Shown: positions 17,447 through 25,652 of the stretch, in pieces
Numbering within the stretch: the stretch's first letter is position 1
Layout of the letters: each line of letters opens with the position of its first letter
NCBI RefSeq assembly: GCF_001421325.1
Contig: NZ_LMJY01000012.1
Span: 310,001-374,000 of the forward strand
Direction: 5' to 3'
Length of the DNA: 64,000 nucleotides
DNA from: Novosphingobium sp. Leaf2
GTDB taxonomy: Bacteria > Pseudomonadota > Alphaproteobacteria > Sphingomonadales > Sphingomonadaceae
Notes under the pieces: generated by a model
The model's database searches: none
Told to the model about the DNA's origin: nothing
What the model saw: the letters and a program-made list of their open reading frames with translations, nothing else
Made by a program: the position numbers and the translations under genes

Positions 17447-17706
17447 CCACCAACGAGGATGACGGCGCGTGGTTCGCGCCCAAGCGCTTCGGCATCGGCG
17501 CGGGACGGCCGATCCGCTGGCAAGGCTGGGCGCTGATCGGGCTGTACGCCGCCTGCCTGTTCGGCGCACGCGCGATTGCCCGTATCGGGACCAGCGGCGC
17601 CCGCGCGGCGGAAGTGGTGCTGATCGTGTTCGCCACCGCCATGTTCATCGCGATCGTGGCCAGGCATACGCGCGGCGGCTTGCGGTGGCGCTGGGGCCGG
17701 AACTGA
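17443..17706 (+). CDS. Small two-helix membrane protein of the SPFH operon
   Basis: An 87-residue protein with two hydrophobic segments (about 27-45 and 56-72) and a basic C-terminus. The GTG start overlaps the RHH gene stop (GTGA), so translation is coupled and the gene clearly belongs to the operon. I do not recognise a family. Its position suggests it works with the SPFH protein in the membrane. Confidence 0.75.
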   Translation: MTTNEDDGAWFAPKRFGIGAGRPIRWQGWALIGLYAACLFGARAIARIGTSGARAAEVVLIVFATAMFIAIVARHTRGGLRWRWGRN

Positions 17707-17751
17707 CGCTGCGACTTGCCACAGCGGTGCCCGGTCCTTAGCTGACAGGGC

Positions 17752-18105
17752 ATGAACCGCGCCTTCGCCTTCATCGCGCCGTTGCGCATGTGGACGCTGC
17801 TGCTGCTGGCCGCCATCGGCCTGCAGGCCGCAGCGCCCATGCGCGCACCTTTGGAGCGCGTGTCCGGCTCCGCCTTCAGCGCGTCCACCATCGACGTCGC
17901 GTTGGCCTCGGCGCGGCGGGTGCAGGATGAACGCACGACGATCGCCCAGCCGCTCGTGCCGGTGCCCCCGCGCGCGGTTGCCCTCCTGCCGAGCCTGGCG
18001 CCGCTGGCACTGCCAGAGCGGCCCTTCCTGCGCCCGCAGCCACGCGCACCCCCGCGCCGCCATCCCGCGCGCCTCCCGGACAGCACCGCCCCGCCCCGCA
18101 CCTGA
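17752..18105 (+). CDS. Small secreted or anchored protein, unknown function
   Basis: A 117-residue protein with a signal-like N-terminus (residues 1-27, MNRAFAFIAPLRMWTLLLLA) and a C-terminus very rich in Pro and Arg with no clear fold. It lies 46 bases after the SPFH operon on the same strand and may be its fourth gene. The low-complexity tail makes even its coding status less certain. Confidence 0.55.
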   Translation: MNRAFAFIAPLRMWTLLLLAAIGLQAAAPMRAPLERVSGSAFSASTIDVALASARRVQDERTTIAQPLVPVPPRAVALLPSLAPLALPERPFLRPQPRAPPRRHPARLPDSTAPPRT

Positions 18106-18166
18106 ACTTCGGATATGAACGGAGCGCCCCTGCGCTCGCCCTTCCCGATTTTCAGGACGATGACAC

Positions 18167-18460
18167 ATGGCTACGACACATGCCAGCCCCGGCACGGCCC
18201 ATACCGACGCGCGCGCACTGCTGGCGCGCTATCCTCACCTCGATGTCCACGAACTGGCACAGCTGGAGCACTGGTTCCGCAAGGAAGCCAGCGCGCTCGA
18301 CGTGGGGCTGCTCGCCAGCGAGGCCGATCTTGCGGCGCAGTTCCGCGCCTATCGCAAGGATCACCACGATCGCTTTACGGCGCGCGACATCCTGATCGCG
18401 ACCGCCTTCGTCGCGGTGGCCGCAACCCTGGTGGGCGCGATGCTGATTATGGTGCCGTAA
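18167..18460 (+). CDS. Small tail-anchored membrane protein, unknown function
   Basis: A 97-residue protein: a helical soluble part (about 10-65, ARYPHLDVHELAQLEHWFRK) and one C-terminal membrane helix (about 72-95). The HELAQLEHWF segment looks like a conserved amphipathic helix. The ATG at 18167 follows AGGACGATG. It ends nine bases before the end of ribA, tail to tail. Not recognised. Confidence 0.7.
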   Translation: MATTHASPGTAHTDARALLARYPHLDVHELAQLEHWFRKEASALDVGLLASEADLAAQFRAYRKDHHDRFTARDILIATAFVAVAATLVGAMLIMVP

Positions 18461-18469
18461 CGGCGCGCG

Positions 18470-19504
18470 CTACAGCAGATGCCCGGTGCGATCGCGCTTG
18501 GTATCCAGATAGCGTTCGTTGTGGGGATTGGGCGGGAGCCGGTGCGGCACCCGCTCGATCACCGCAACGCCCACATCCTCCAGCGCGGTGACTTTCGCCG
18601 GGTTGTTGGTCATCAACCGGATCGCGCGCACGCCTAGCAGGTCCAGCATGCGCGCGGCCACGGGAAAATCGCGCGCTTCGGTGGGCAAGCCCAGGCGGTT
18701 GTTGGCGTCCACGGTGTCAAAGCCCAGATCCTGCAGGCTATAGGCGCGCAGCTTGTTGACTAGGCCGATGCCCCGCCCTTCCTGCCGCAGATACAGCAGC
18801 ACGCCCCAGCCCCCTTGCGCCGCCTCTGCTGCCATCGCCCGCAGCGCGGCGTGCAATTGCGGGCCGCAATCGCACTTCAGGCTGCCCAGGATATCGCCGG
18901 TCAGGCATTCGGAATGCAACCGCACCAGTGGCGGGCGGTCTCCGTTCTGTGTCCCGATCACCAGCGCCACGTGTTCGCGCAAGTCATCCAGCGCGCGGAA
19001 CGCCACGATCTGCGCGTTTTCGGCGGCCTCCACCGGCAAGTGCGCGCGCGAGGCGATTCGCAAGTGGCGCGTGTCCTGCCACTCCGCCAGGTCGGCGGTG
19101 CCCACGTCCTGCACGTCGTCGGCCACGGTTGGCGAAACCAAAAACGCGGGCAGGATGCCGGCAAGCCGCGCCAGTTCCATCGCCGTGCGCGCGGCTTGCG
19201 GATCGGCGATAGGCTCCGCCGCGAACGGGCCTTTCATCGGGGTCTGCAGATCCAGCGCAGGATCGGCCACGCCGCGCGCCGTATCAAGGCCGAACGGCTC
19301 TGCGCTGCGGATCAGCACCGGCGCTTCGGGCACCGCCGCCTCGCGCTGGTTGGCCAGCTTGAGGGTCAGCGCCCGCGCCGCCGAAATCAGCATACGCGGC
19401 GCGGCGATGCCATCGCCAAATCCGGTTTCGGCGGGCAGCAGCACGTCGCCGCCGTCCACGCGCACCGGCCAACCGTGGCGCAGCGCATCGAGCGCCAGCG
19501 CCAC
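18470..19504 (-). CDS. ribA: GTP cyclohydrolase II
   Basis: Opens the imidazole ring of GTP to start riboflavin synthesis. The C-terminal half has the full motif set: zinc ligands in [20 protein letters not shown] and the catalytic [17 protein letters not shown]. The N-terminal ~150 residues resemble a degenerate DHBP-synthase-like region, as in other alphaproteobacterial RibA proteins. The start is unclear: GTG at 19504 is the first standard codon, but similar-looking sequence continues upstream to the end of xthA (19537) with no ATG, GTG or TTG. Confidence 0.9.
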   Translation of the reverse strand: MALALDALRHGWPVRVDGGDVLLPAETGFGDGIAAPRMLISAARALTLKLANQREAAVPEAPVLIRSAEPFGLDTARGVADPALDLQTPMKGPFAAEPIADPQAARTAMELARLAGILPAFLVSPTVADDVQDVGTADLAEWQDTRHLRIASRAHLPVEAAENAQIVAFRALDDLREHVALVIGTQNGDRPPLVRLHSECLTGDILGSLKCDCGPQLHAALRAMAAEAAQGGWGVLLYLRQEGRGIGLVNKLRAYSLQDLGFDTVDANNRLGLPTEARDFPVAARMLDLLGVRAIRLMTNNPAKVTALEDVGVAVIERVPHRLPPNPHNERYLDTKRDRTGHLL

Positions 19505-19536
19505 CCGCCGGCCATTGGCGATGGGCGCAGGCTCGC

Positions 19537-20325
19537 TCAGAGCGCGAACTCGGTGATGAGCGGGATGTGATCGCTCGGCTGGTCCCACCGGCGGGTTTCC
19601 TCGATGAACCGATGGCTGCGCGCCTGCGGGGCCAGATCGGGCGAGGCCCACATGTGATCGAGCCGGCGGCCCTGATCCTTCTGCCGCCAGAAGCTGCGGT
19701 AGGACCACCAGGAATAGTTGCGTTCGGGCGCGGGGATGAACTGGCGGCCCATGTCCACCCAACCATGCGCGTCCTGAAAGCGTTTGAGCGTCTCCACCTC
19801 GATCGGCGTATGGCTGACGACCTTGAGCAGCGCCTTGTGATCGTACACGTCGCTTTCCAGCGGGGCGATATTGAAATCGCCCACGATCAGCGTGGGCCGG
19901 TCCACCGCATCGGCCCAGCGGGTCATGCGTTCAAGGAAATCGAGCTTCTGGCCGAACTTGGGGTTCACGGTGCGATCGGGAAGGTCGCCACCAGCCGGGA
20001 TGTAGACGTTCTCCACGATCATCCCCTGCCCCGGCCCCAACAATTCCACGCCCACGTGCCGCGCCTCACCATTATCCTGCCAGTCATGTCGGGAAAAATC
20101 GCGGAACGGCACTTTGGAAACGGTGGCCACGCCGTGATAGCCCTTCTGTCCGTGAATGGCGCGGTGGGTGTAACCCAGCCGCTCGAACATCTCGTGCGGA
20201 AACAGGCTTTCGGCCACCTTGATTTCCTGCAGGCACAGCACGTCGGGCGCCTGTTCGGTCAGCAGCCGCTCCACCTGATCGATACGCAAGCGGACGGAAT
20301 TGATGTTCCAGGTGGCGATTTTCAT
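19537..20325 (-). CDS. xthA: Exodeoxyribonuclease III
   Basis: Repairs abasic sites and removes 3' blocks in DNA. The 262-residue protein starts [14 protein letters not shown] and has LCLQEIKV (metal-binding Glu), the Asp/Asn pair [10 protein letters not shown] and the catalytic C-terminal RRLDHMWAS with SDHIPL. Lies just upstream of ribA on the same strand with a 32-base gap. The frame is open to 20394, but the ATG at 20325 gives the canonical N-terminus. Confidence 0.95.
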   Translation of the reverse strand: MKIATWNINSVRLRIDQVERLLTEQAPDVLCLQEIKVAESLFPHEMFERLGYTHRAIHGQKGYHGVATVSKVPFRDFSRHDWQDNGEARHVGVELLGPGQGMIVENVYIPAGGDLPDRTVNPKFGQKLDFLERMTRWADAVDRPTLIVGDFNIAPLESDVYDHKALLKVVSHTPIEVETLKRFQDAHGWVDMGRQFIPAPERNYSWWSYRSFWRQKDQGRRLDHMWASPDLAPQARSHRFIEETRRWDQPSDHIPLITEFAL

Positions 20326-20406
20326 GACGGCGGCTTTAGAAGCGCGGGCAGCGAATTGCCATACCTGCAGAGCTAATCCGGAACACCCTGCCACGCCCGC
20401 ACACAG

Positions 20407-20439
20407 AAAACCCCCGAGCCGGGGGCAGAGGCTCGAGGG
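20407..20439 (-). terminator. Intrinsic terminator (ends the candidate small RNA)
   Basis: On the minus strand a 10-bp stem (20430-20439 with 20411-20420, one G-U pair) is followed by four U residues (20410-20407). It could end the candidate small RNA, lolA read-through, or both. Confidence 0.8.
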
Positions 20440-20528
20440 TTCCTGTAAGCGTTCGTCACGCTAGTATCAGAACGAACCTCAGGAGGCGCGGGCAACAGGG
20501 GGGAAAACCCGCCTCAATCCGTTCTGAC
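20407..20528 (-). ncRNA. Candidate small RNA between lolA and xthA
   Basis: A 190-base gap without a reading frame holds, on the minus strand, a promoter-like pair, about 120 bases with three possible hairpins (20488-20512, 20451-20477, and the terminator at 20411-20439), and a CCTCCT sequence (20481-20486) complementary to Shine-Dalgarno regions. That layout is typical of trans-acting alphaproteobacterial sRNAs that block ribosome binding. The alternative is simply the 3' UTR of lolA. No expression evidence can be seen from sequence. Confidence 0.4.
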
Positions 20529-20534
20529 AAGACC

Positions 20535-20562
20535 TATGTAGGGTCGATCGCCTTGCTGCCAA
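20535..20562 (-). promoter_or_regulatory. Possible promoter of the candidate small RNA
   Basis: Reading on the minus strand: TTGGCA (20562-20557), 16 bases, TACATA (20540-20535). This is a moderate match to the sigma-70 pattern, lying 70 bases beyond the lolA stop. Confidence 0.35.
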
Positions 20563-20631
20563 GTGAACGAAAGGCATAAAACTGTCGCCGATTGTCGCGA
20601 CATTGGGGCGACCGCGACAGACCGGTGTTTC

Positions 20632-21288
20632 CTATCGACGGTTGCGCGGACGCGGGTCCGTCCAGCGAAAATCATTGTCAGTGACGGGCACGCCGTAGCG
20701 TTGATTTGACAAGCTGATGGTGGTGCGCCGGTTTTGCGAATCGAGCGCAACCCAGTAGCTGAGTTCCAGCCCGCCCGGCGCAGAGGCCTTGCGCGTGAAG
20801 ATAAGCGTAATGACGCCGTATTCGGGGTGGGTGCGATCGCGCACCTCGATGCTGGTGACATTTGGGTTGCCGGTGCTGACCACGCGCCCGAACCGGGCGA
20901 CATCACGCTTGGGATCGAGCAGCGCGCCCAGCGGGCTGTTGCTGATCGGCCAGCGCTGCACCTGCCGCACTTCGTAATCGACCATCGTCAGCGCCTTGCC
21001 ATCGCCGACGATGAGCATCTTGGCGCTCGGCTCGTACTGAAAGCGGATGCGCCCCGGCCGTTTTAGCGTGAGCACCCCTCGCACGGTAGACCCGTTGCGG
21101 TCGGTCTGGACGAAATCGGCCTTGAGGGTATCGATGCCGCGCAAGGCGGCCACCGCCTGGTCAAGCTGCCGGGCGTCGGCGTCAGTTGCCGCCAGCGCCG
21201 GCAGCGGCGTGAGGGTGGCCGGAACGGAAAGCGCGGCCAAAGCGGCCGCGCTGACACAAGAGCGAAAGATCTTCATAGTCTGGTTCAT
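20632..21288 (-). CDS. lolA: Outer-membrane lipoprotein carrier protein LolA
   Basis: Periplasmic shuttle that takes lipoproteins from LolCDE to the outer membrane. The 218-residue protein has a signal peptide (to about residue 33), then the LolA beta-barrel half with LKADFVQTDRNGSTVRGVL and GRIRFQYEPSAKMLIVGDGK. GGGAAAG lies before the ATG; a second ATG four codons on is possible. LolB is not in the window, as is common in alphaproteobacteria. Confidence 0.92.
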   Translation of the reverse strand: MNQTMKIFRSCVSAAALAALSVPATLTPLPALAATDADARQLDQAVAALRGIDTLKADFVQTDRNGSTVRGVLTLKRPGRIRFQYEPSAKMLIVGDGKALTMVDYEVRQVQRWPISNSPLGALLDPKRDVARFGRVVSTGNPNVTSIEVRDRTHPEYGVITLIFTRKASAPGGLELSYWVALDSQNRRTTISLSNQRYGVPVTDNDFRWTDPRPRNRR

Positions 21289-21330
21289 GGCTTTCCCGAT
21301 GGGTCCACAGCCTTGAACCGACCGTGAACC

Positions 21331-21498
21331 TTACTTGATTTTGGCTTCCTTGAACTCGACGTGCTTGCGCACGACGGGATCATACTTCTTGAAGCTGAAC
21401 TTCTCGGTCGTGTTCCGGGGATTCTTCTTCGTGACGTAGAAAAAGCCGGTGTCGGCGGTCGAGACCAGACGGATCTTGACGGTTGCGGGCTTCGCCAT
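21331..21498 (-). CDS. rpmG: 50S ribosomal protein L33
   Basis: A 55-residue protein: [30 protein letters not shown], then [23 protein letters not shown], a full L33. It lacks the zinc Cys pairs of the Cys-containing L33 type. AAGGAAA lies seven bases before the ATG. It falls between lolA and ppk2 on the same strand and is easily missed because of its size. Confidence 0.96.
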   Translation of the reverse strand: MAKPATVKIRLVSTADTGFFYVTKKNPRNTTEKFSFKKYDPVVRKHVEFKEAKIK

Positions 21499-21638
21499 GG
21501 CGGTTTCCTTGACTCTCTAAATTTCAGCCGCCCTGGCAGGCCGGCGTTTCGACAATACTGATGGGGCGACGTGCGCTGCCCCGTAAGGTTGCGGCCCATG
21601 ATGGATCGCGCCCGCAAAGTCAAGCGGGCGCCAGCCGT

Positions 21639-22418
21639 TCAAGCGTCGTGAAAGGACTTGATCGGGTCCAGCACGCCGAATTTTTCGTGCCGCAGCTTGC
21701 CGTCAAGCGGCGGCAGGTCAAGTTCGGGCGCATCGCAGTGGGTATCGGGCAGACGGTCCAGAAAGTCGCGAATCAGGGTGAGCCGCCCGCGCTTCTGGTC
21801 GTTAAAGTCCACCAGCGTCCACGGTGCGTGCGCGGTGTGCGTGGCCTCCAGCATGGCTTCGCGCGCCAGCGTGTAGTCATCGTACTTTTCGCGCGCGGCG
21901 ATATCGACGAGTGACAGCTTCCAGCGCTTGAGCGGGTCTTGCGCGCGTTCGGCCAGCCGCTCCTCCTGCTTTTCCTGATCGCAGGCGAGCCAGTATTTGA
22001 ACAGCAGGATGCCGTCATCGACCAGCGCCTTTTCGAACTGCGGTGCGTGCAGCAGGAACGCATCGACTTGCGCGGGCGTGGCATAGCCCATCACCCGCTC
22101 CACCCCAGCGCGGTTATACCACGAACGGTCGAACAGCACGATTTCGCCCTTGGTGGGCAGATGATCGACATAGCGCTGGAAATACCACTGTCCCTGCTCA
22201 CGCTCGCTGGGCGCGGCCAGCGCCACGGTGCGGCACTGGCGCGGGTTCAGCTCGCCGCACATCGCCTTGATCGCGCCGCCCTTGCCGGCGGTATCGCGCC
22301 CTTCGAACAGCACGACGATGCGCGCGCCCGTGGCCTGCGCCCAGCGCGCCATGGCGACGAGTTCCTCCTCCATCGGCTCCAGCGCGTTTTCGTAATCCTT
22401 GCGGTGCAGCTTGCCCAT
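21639..22418 (-). CDS. ppk2: Polyphosphate kinase 2 family protein
   Basis: Transfers phosphate between polyphosphate and nucleotides. The 259-residue single-domain protein has Walker A-like FEGRDTAGKGGAIKAM and Walker B-like IVLFDRSWYNRAGVERVMG, the PPK2 signatures, with the lid region between. Single-domain enzymes of this length usually phosphorylate nucleoside diphosphates (class I); the exact class is not fixed by sequence alone. Three bases separate it from the end of uppP, so they share a transcript. Confidence 0.92.
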   Translation of the reverse strand: MGKLHRKDYENALEPMEEELVAMARWAQATGARIVVLFEGRDTAGKGGAIKAMCGELNPRQCRTVALAAPSEREQGQWYFQRYVDHLPTKGEIVLFDRSWYNRAGVERVMGYATPAQVDAFLLHAPQFEKALVDDGILLFKYWLACDQEKQEERLAERAQDPLKRWKLSLVDIAAREKYDDYTLAREAMLEATHTAHAPWTLVDFNDQKRGRLTLIRDFLDRLPDTHCDAPELDLPPLDGKLRHEKFGVLDPIKSFHDA

Positions 22419-22421
22419 GGC

Positions 22422-23234
22422 TCAGACCCGTGACAGCAGGAACAGCGCCAGCGCGCCAGCAATAATGCGATACCACGCGAACGGCGCGAAGCCCGAACGC
22501 GTGACGATCGCCATGAACGCCTTGATCACCACCAGCGCCACCACGAAGGCAACCGAAAAGCCGATGCCGATCTGCGTCCAGCCCACCGGCCCCAGCCCCG
22601 CCGCCAGTTCGTGGCGGTGGCTGACCAGTTCCAGCGTAGTCGCGCCGATCATCGTGGGCACCGCCAGGAAAAAGCTGAACTCTGCTGCCGTGCGCCGCTC
22701 GATCCCCATCGCCAGCGCGCTCATGATCGTGGCGCCGGAACGGCTGACGCCCGGCACCATCGCGAGGCACTGCGCGAAGCCGATGCCCAGGCATTGCATC
22801 ACCGGCAGTTCGGCAACGCCGGTCAACGGGCCAGGCCGGGCAATCTTCTCGATCCCCAGGATGGCGATGCCGCCCACGATCAGCGCCCAGGCCACCACTT
22901 CGGCATTGCCCAGCAGCGCCTCGATGTGGCTTTTCAAAATTAGCCCCAGGATGACCGAGGGGATGAAGGCCAGCAGCACGTTGCGCACGAAGCGCACCGA
23001 GGTGGGGTTGAACTTGAGCAGCCCCATGCCGACCGCCCAGAACGTGCGCCAGAACTGCACGATCACCGCCAGGATCGCGCCCAGCTGGATGACGATGTTG
23101 AAGGTGGCCCACTGGCTGGCATCGTAGCCGAACAGCCGGGTGGCCAGGATGAGGTGCCCGGTTGAGGATACCGGCAGGAATTCGGTGAGTCCCTCGACGA
23201 TGCCGAGCAGGATTGCGGTGAAGTTCAGGTCCAT
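22422..23234 (-). CDS. uppP: Undecaprenyl-diphosphate phosphatase (BacA type)
   Basis: Recycles the lipid carrier of cell-wall synthesis by removing one phosphate. The 270-residue membrane protein (about eight helices) has both family motifs: GLTEFLPVSSTGH near the N-terminus and PGVSRSGAT in the middle, containing the catalytic Glu, His, Ser and Arg residues. The ATG at 23234 gives the usual MDLNFTAILLGIVEG start. First gene of a pair with ppk2. Confidence 0.95.
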   Translation of the reverse strand: MDLNFTAILLGIVEGLTEFLPVSSTGHLILATRLFGYDASQWATFNIVIQLGAILAVIVQFWRTFWAVGMGLLKFNPTSVRFVRNVLLAFIPSVILGLILKSHIEALLGNAEVVAWALIVGGIAILGIEKIARPGPLTGVAELPVMQCLGIGFAQCLAMVPGVSRSGATIMSALAMGIERRTAAEFSFFLAVPTMIGATTLELVSHRHELAAGLGPVGWTQIGIGFSVAFVVALVVIKAFMAIVTRSGFAPFAWYRIIAGALALFLLSRV

Positions 23235-23336
23235 GGGCCGCAGGTCATGCCGCACCGCACAGCCAAGTCAAGCGGCGGATGCGTGCAGCATAAAAATGCG
23301 TCCCCCTCCCCGTTCGCGGGAAGGGGGACGGTCCGA

Positions 23337-25511
23337 TTACCAGATGCGCACGCGGTCCTTGGGGGCCAGATACAGCTTGTCGCCTGGCTTGACGTCGAAC
23401 GCCTTGTACCACTCGTCAAAGTTGCGCACGATGCCGTTGACCCGGTACTGCGGGGGCGAGTGCGGATCGACGATCAGGTACTGGCGCGCCTGCGCCTCGC
23501 GCACCTTGGACCGCCATACCTGCGCCCAGCCCATGAAGAAGCGCTGGTCGCCGGTGAAGCCGTCGATTACCGGCGCGGGCTTGCCGTTCAGCGACAGCTT
23601 GTAAGCGCGGTACGCCAGGCTCAGGCCGCCAAGATCGCCGATGTTTTCACCCATGGTCAGCTTGCCGTTCACGCAGGTCTTGCCATCGTCGAACGGGCAG
23701 AACGCGTCGTACTGCGCGGCCAGCTTGTCCAGCAGCTTGTCGAACGCCGCCTTGTCTGCCGGGGTCCACCAGTCACGCAAGTTGCCGGTGCCATCGTACT
23801 TGGCGCCCTGATCGTCGAAGCCGTGGCCCATCTCGTGGCCGATCACTGCGCCGATGCCGCCGTAATTGACCGCCGGATCGGCCGACAGGTTGAAGAACGG
23901 CGGCTGCAGGATCGCGGCCGGAAACACGATCTCGTTCATCGGCGGGTTGTAATAGGCATTCACTTCTTCGGGCAGCATACCCCACTCGGTTCGGTCCACC
24001 GGCGCGCCGATACGGTTCATGTTGAAGCCTATCTGCCACTTGTTGGCTGCGATGGCATTGCCCAGCGGGTCGTTAGGGTTGAACTGCAGGCCGTCATAGG
24101 TCTTGAATTTGTCCGGCGCGCCGATCTTGGGCGTGAAGGCGTCCAGCTTCTTTTCCGCCTCGGCCCGCGTTGCCGGGGTCATCCACGACAAGTCCTGCAG
24201 GTTCGCGGCCATCGCCTTGCGCAAGTTGGCGACAAGCTCGGTCATCGCCTGCTTTTGCGCGGGTGGGAAGTACTTGGCGGCATACAGCTTGCCTACCAGT
24301 TCGCCGGCCATCCCTTCCACCGCGCCGATCCCCCGCTTCCAGCGCGGGCGCTGCTGCGGCTGACCGCTGAGCGTGCGCCCGTAGAAATCGAAGCGCGCAT
24401 CGTCGATCGCCGAGGGCAGAACCGAGGCGTTCCCGCTCAGGAAATGGGCGGTCAGATAGGCCTGCCAGGTGGCGACCGGGGTGGTTTCGATCAGCTTGAC
24501 CACGCCGGGCATGCCGGGGCCGAAAAGCTCACTCGCCTTGGCCGGATCTACGCGCGCCGCCTGCAGCTTTTCGGGCGTCGGCGGCATCTCGGTGACAAGG
24601 ACGTAGCTGGCCTTGTCCGCGCCCAGGGTCTTCAGGAACGTGCTGAGAAGGCCCGGCTTTCCAAGCGCCTCGAACTGCGCGACCGTCAGCTTGTTATACG
24701 TGAGGTCCGGGTTGCGGGCAGCGGCACGGTCCCAGTCTGCACGGGCGATCTGGGTTTCCAGGTCCAGCACCGATTGCGCGCGGGCGGCGGCATCGGGATA
24801 GCCAGCCTGCCCCAGCAGGAAGGTGAGATAGGCCTTGTACTTGTCGCGCAGTGCGGTGGAGCGGGGGTCTGTCTTCAGGTAATAATCGCGGTCAGGAAGC
24901 CCCAGCCCGCTGATCGAGGCATTGAGCGCGTAGATGTCGCTGCGCTTGTCGTCCGGCCCGACGGAGGTGCCGATGGGCGAGGCGTAGCCCGGCTCGCCAA
25001 ACAGCCGCACGATGTCGGTCGCGTTCTGGGCGGCCTTGATCCGCGCGAGATAGGGCTTGGCCGGGGCGAGGCCGGCCTTGTTGATGGTGTCTACATCCAT
25101 GAACGCCTTGTATGCCGCGGCGATGCGTGCACCGTCGCTGCCCGGCGCCTGCGGCGTTGCGACCAGCTGGTCCATGATCGCGTGAACGCGCTGTTCCGAC
25201 AAGTCGCTCAGTTCGATGAACGAGCCCCAGCGGGTGCGGTCAGGCGGCAACTGCGCGGTCTTGTTCCACAGGCCGTTGACGTAGGCGTCGAAATCGTCGC
25301 CGGGCTTGACCGAACGGTCGATCCACTGCGTCTGTATGCCGAACGTCCCCCAGTCAGCCGACGGTGCGAGCGCGGGCGTGGTGCCCGGCTGGGCGGCAGC
25401 AGGTTGGGCGGCGGGCGCGGCATCCTGCGAAATGGCGGGCGCGGCCAGGAAACTGATGGCAAAGGCAGAAAGCGCGGCGCTGGCAAGCACCTTACCGGAG
25501 ATACGAGGCAT
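23337..25511 (-). CDS. M13-family zinc metallopeptidase (neprilysin/PepO type)
   Basis: Secreted 724-residue oligopeptidase. It has a signal peptide (residues 1-28, ending in AIS-QDA), the N-terminal M13 domain, then the zinc centre VIGHEMGHGFDDQGAKYDG (HExxH) and the third ligand in MGENIGDLGG. The C-terminus keeps the family arginine region. The ATG at 25511 starts the signal peptide; the open frame continues to 25589 without a better start. Location is periplasmic or outer surface; natural substrates unknown. Confidence 0.93.
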   Translation of the reverse strand: MPRISGKVLASAALSAFAISFLAAPAISQDAAPAAQPAAAQPGTTPALAPSADWGTFGIQTQWIDRSVKPGDDFDAYVNGLWNKTAQLPPDRTRWGSFIELSDLSEQRVHAIMDQLVATPQAPGSDGARIAAAYKAFMDVDTINKAGLAPAKPYLARIKAAQNATDIVRLFGEPGYASPIGTSVGPDDKRSDIYALNASISGLGLPDRDYYLKTDPRSTALRDKYKAYLTFLLGQAGYPDAAARAQSVLDLETQIARADWDRAAARNPDLTYNKLTVAQFEALGKPGLLSTFLKTLGADKASYVLVTEMPPTPEKLQAARVDPAKASELFGPGMPGVVKLIETTPVATWQAYLTAHFLSGNASVLPSAIDDARFDFYGRTLSGQPQQRPRWKRGIGAVEGMAGELVGKLYAAKYFPPAQKQAMTELVANLRKAMAANLQDLSWMTPATRAEAEKKLDAFTPKIGAPDKFKTYDGLQFNPNDPLGNAIAANKWQIGFNMNRIGAPVDRTEWGMLPEEVNAYYNPPMNEIVFPAAILQPPFFNLSADPAVNYGGIGAVIGHEMGHGFDDQGAKYDGTGNLRDWWTPADKAAFDKLLDKLAAQYDAFCPFDDGKTCVNGKLTMGENIGDLGGLSLAYRAYKLSLNGKPAPVIDGFTGDQRFFMGWAQVWRSKVREAQARQYLIVDPHSPPQYRVNGIVRNFDEWYKAFDVKPGDKLYLAPKDRVRIW

Positions 25512-25652
25512 ATCCTGAACCTTTATATGGCAATGTAGTCGCGACGGAATGTCGTCGGAAAATGGCCGGGACCGGCGTTTCCATGACACGCAACTTAATT
25601 ACCCGCTCGTGCAATGCCAGCGCAAAATGCACGAGTCGCGCACCGGCCTGTT

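Noticed and set aside
17237-17706. RHH protein plus small protein as a toxin-antitoxin pair
   Set aside because: The partner is a two-helix membrane protein coupled to an SPFH gene, not a RelE, MazF or PIN-like toxin; RHH regulators are common outside such pairs.
23247-25538. A 763-codon open frame on the plus strand
   Set aside because: Antisense to the M13 peptidase, whose zinc motif and signal peptide prove the other strand; no ribosome site.
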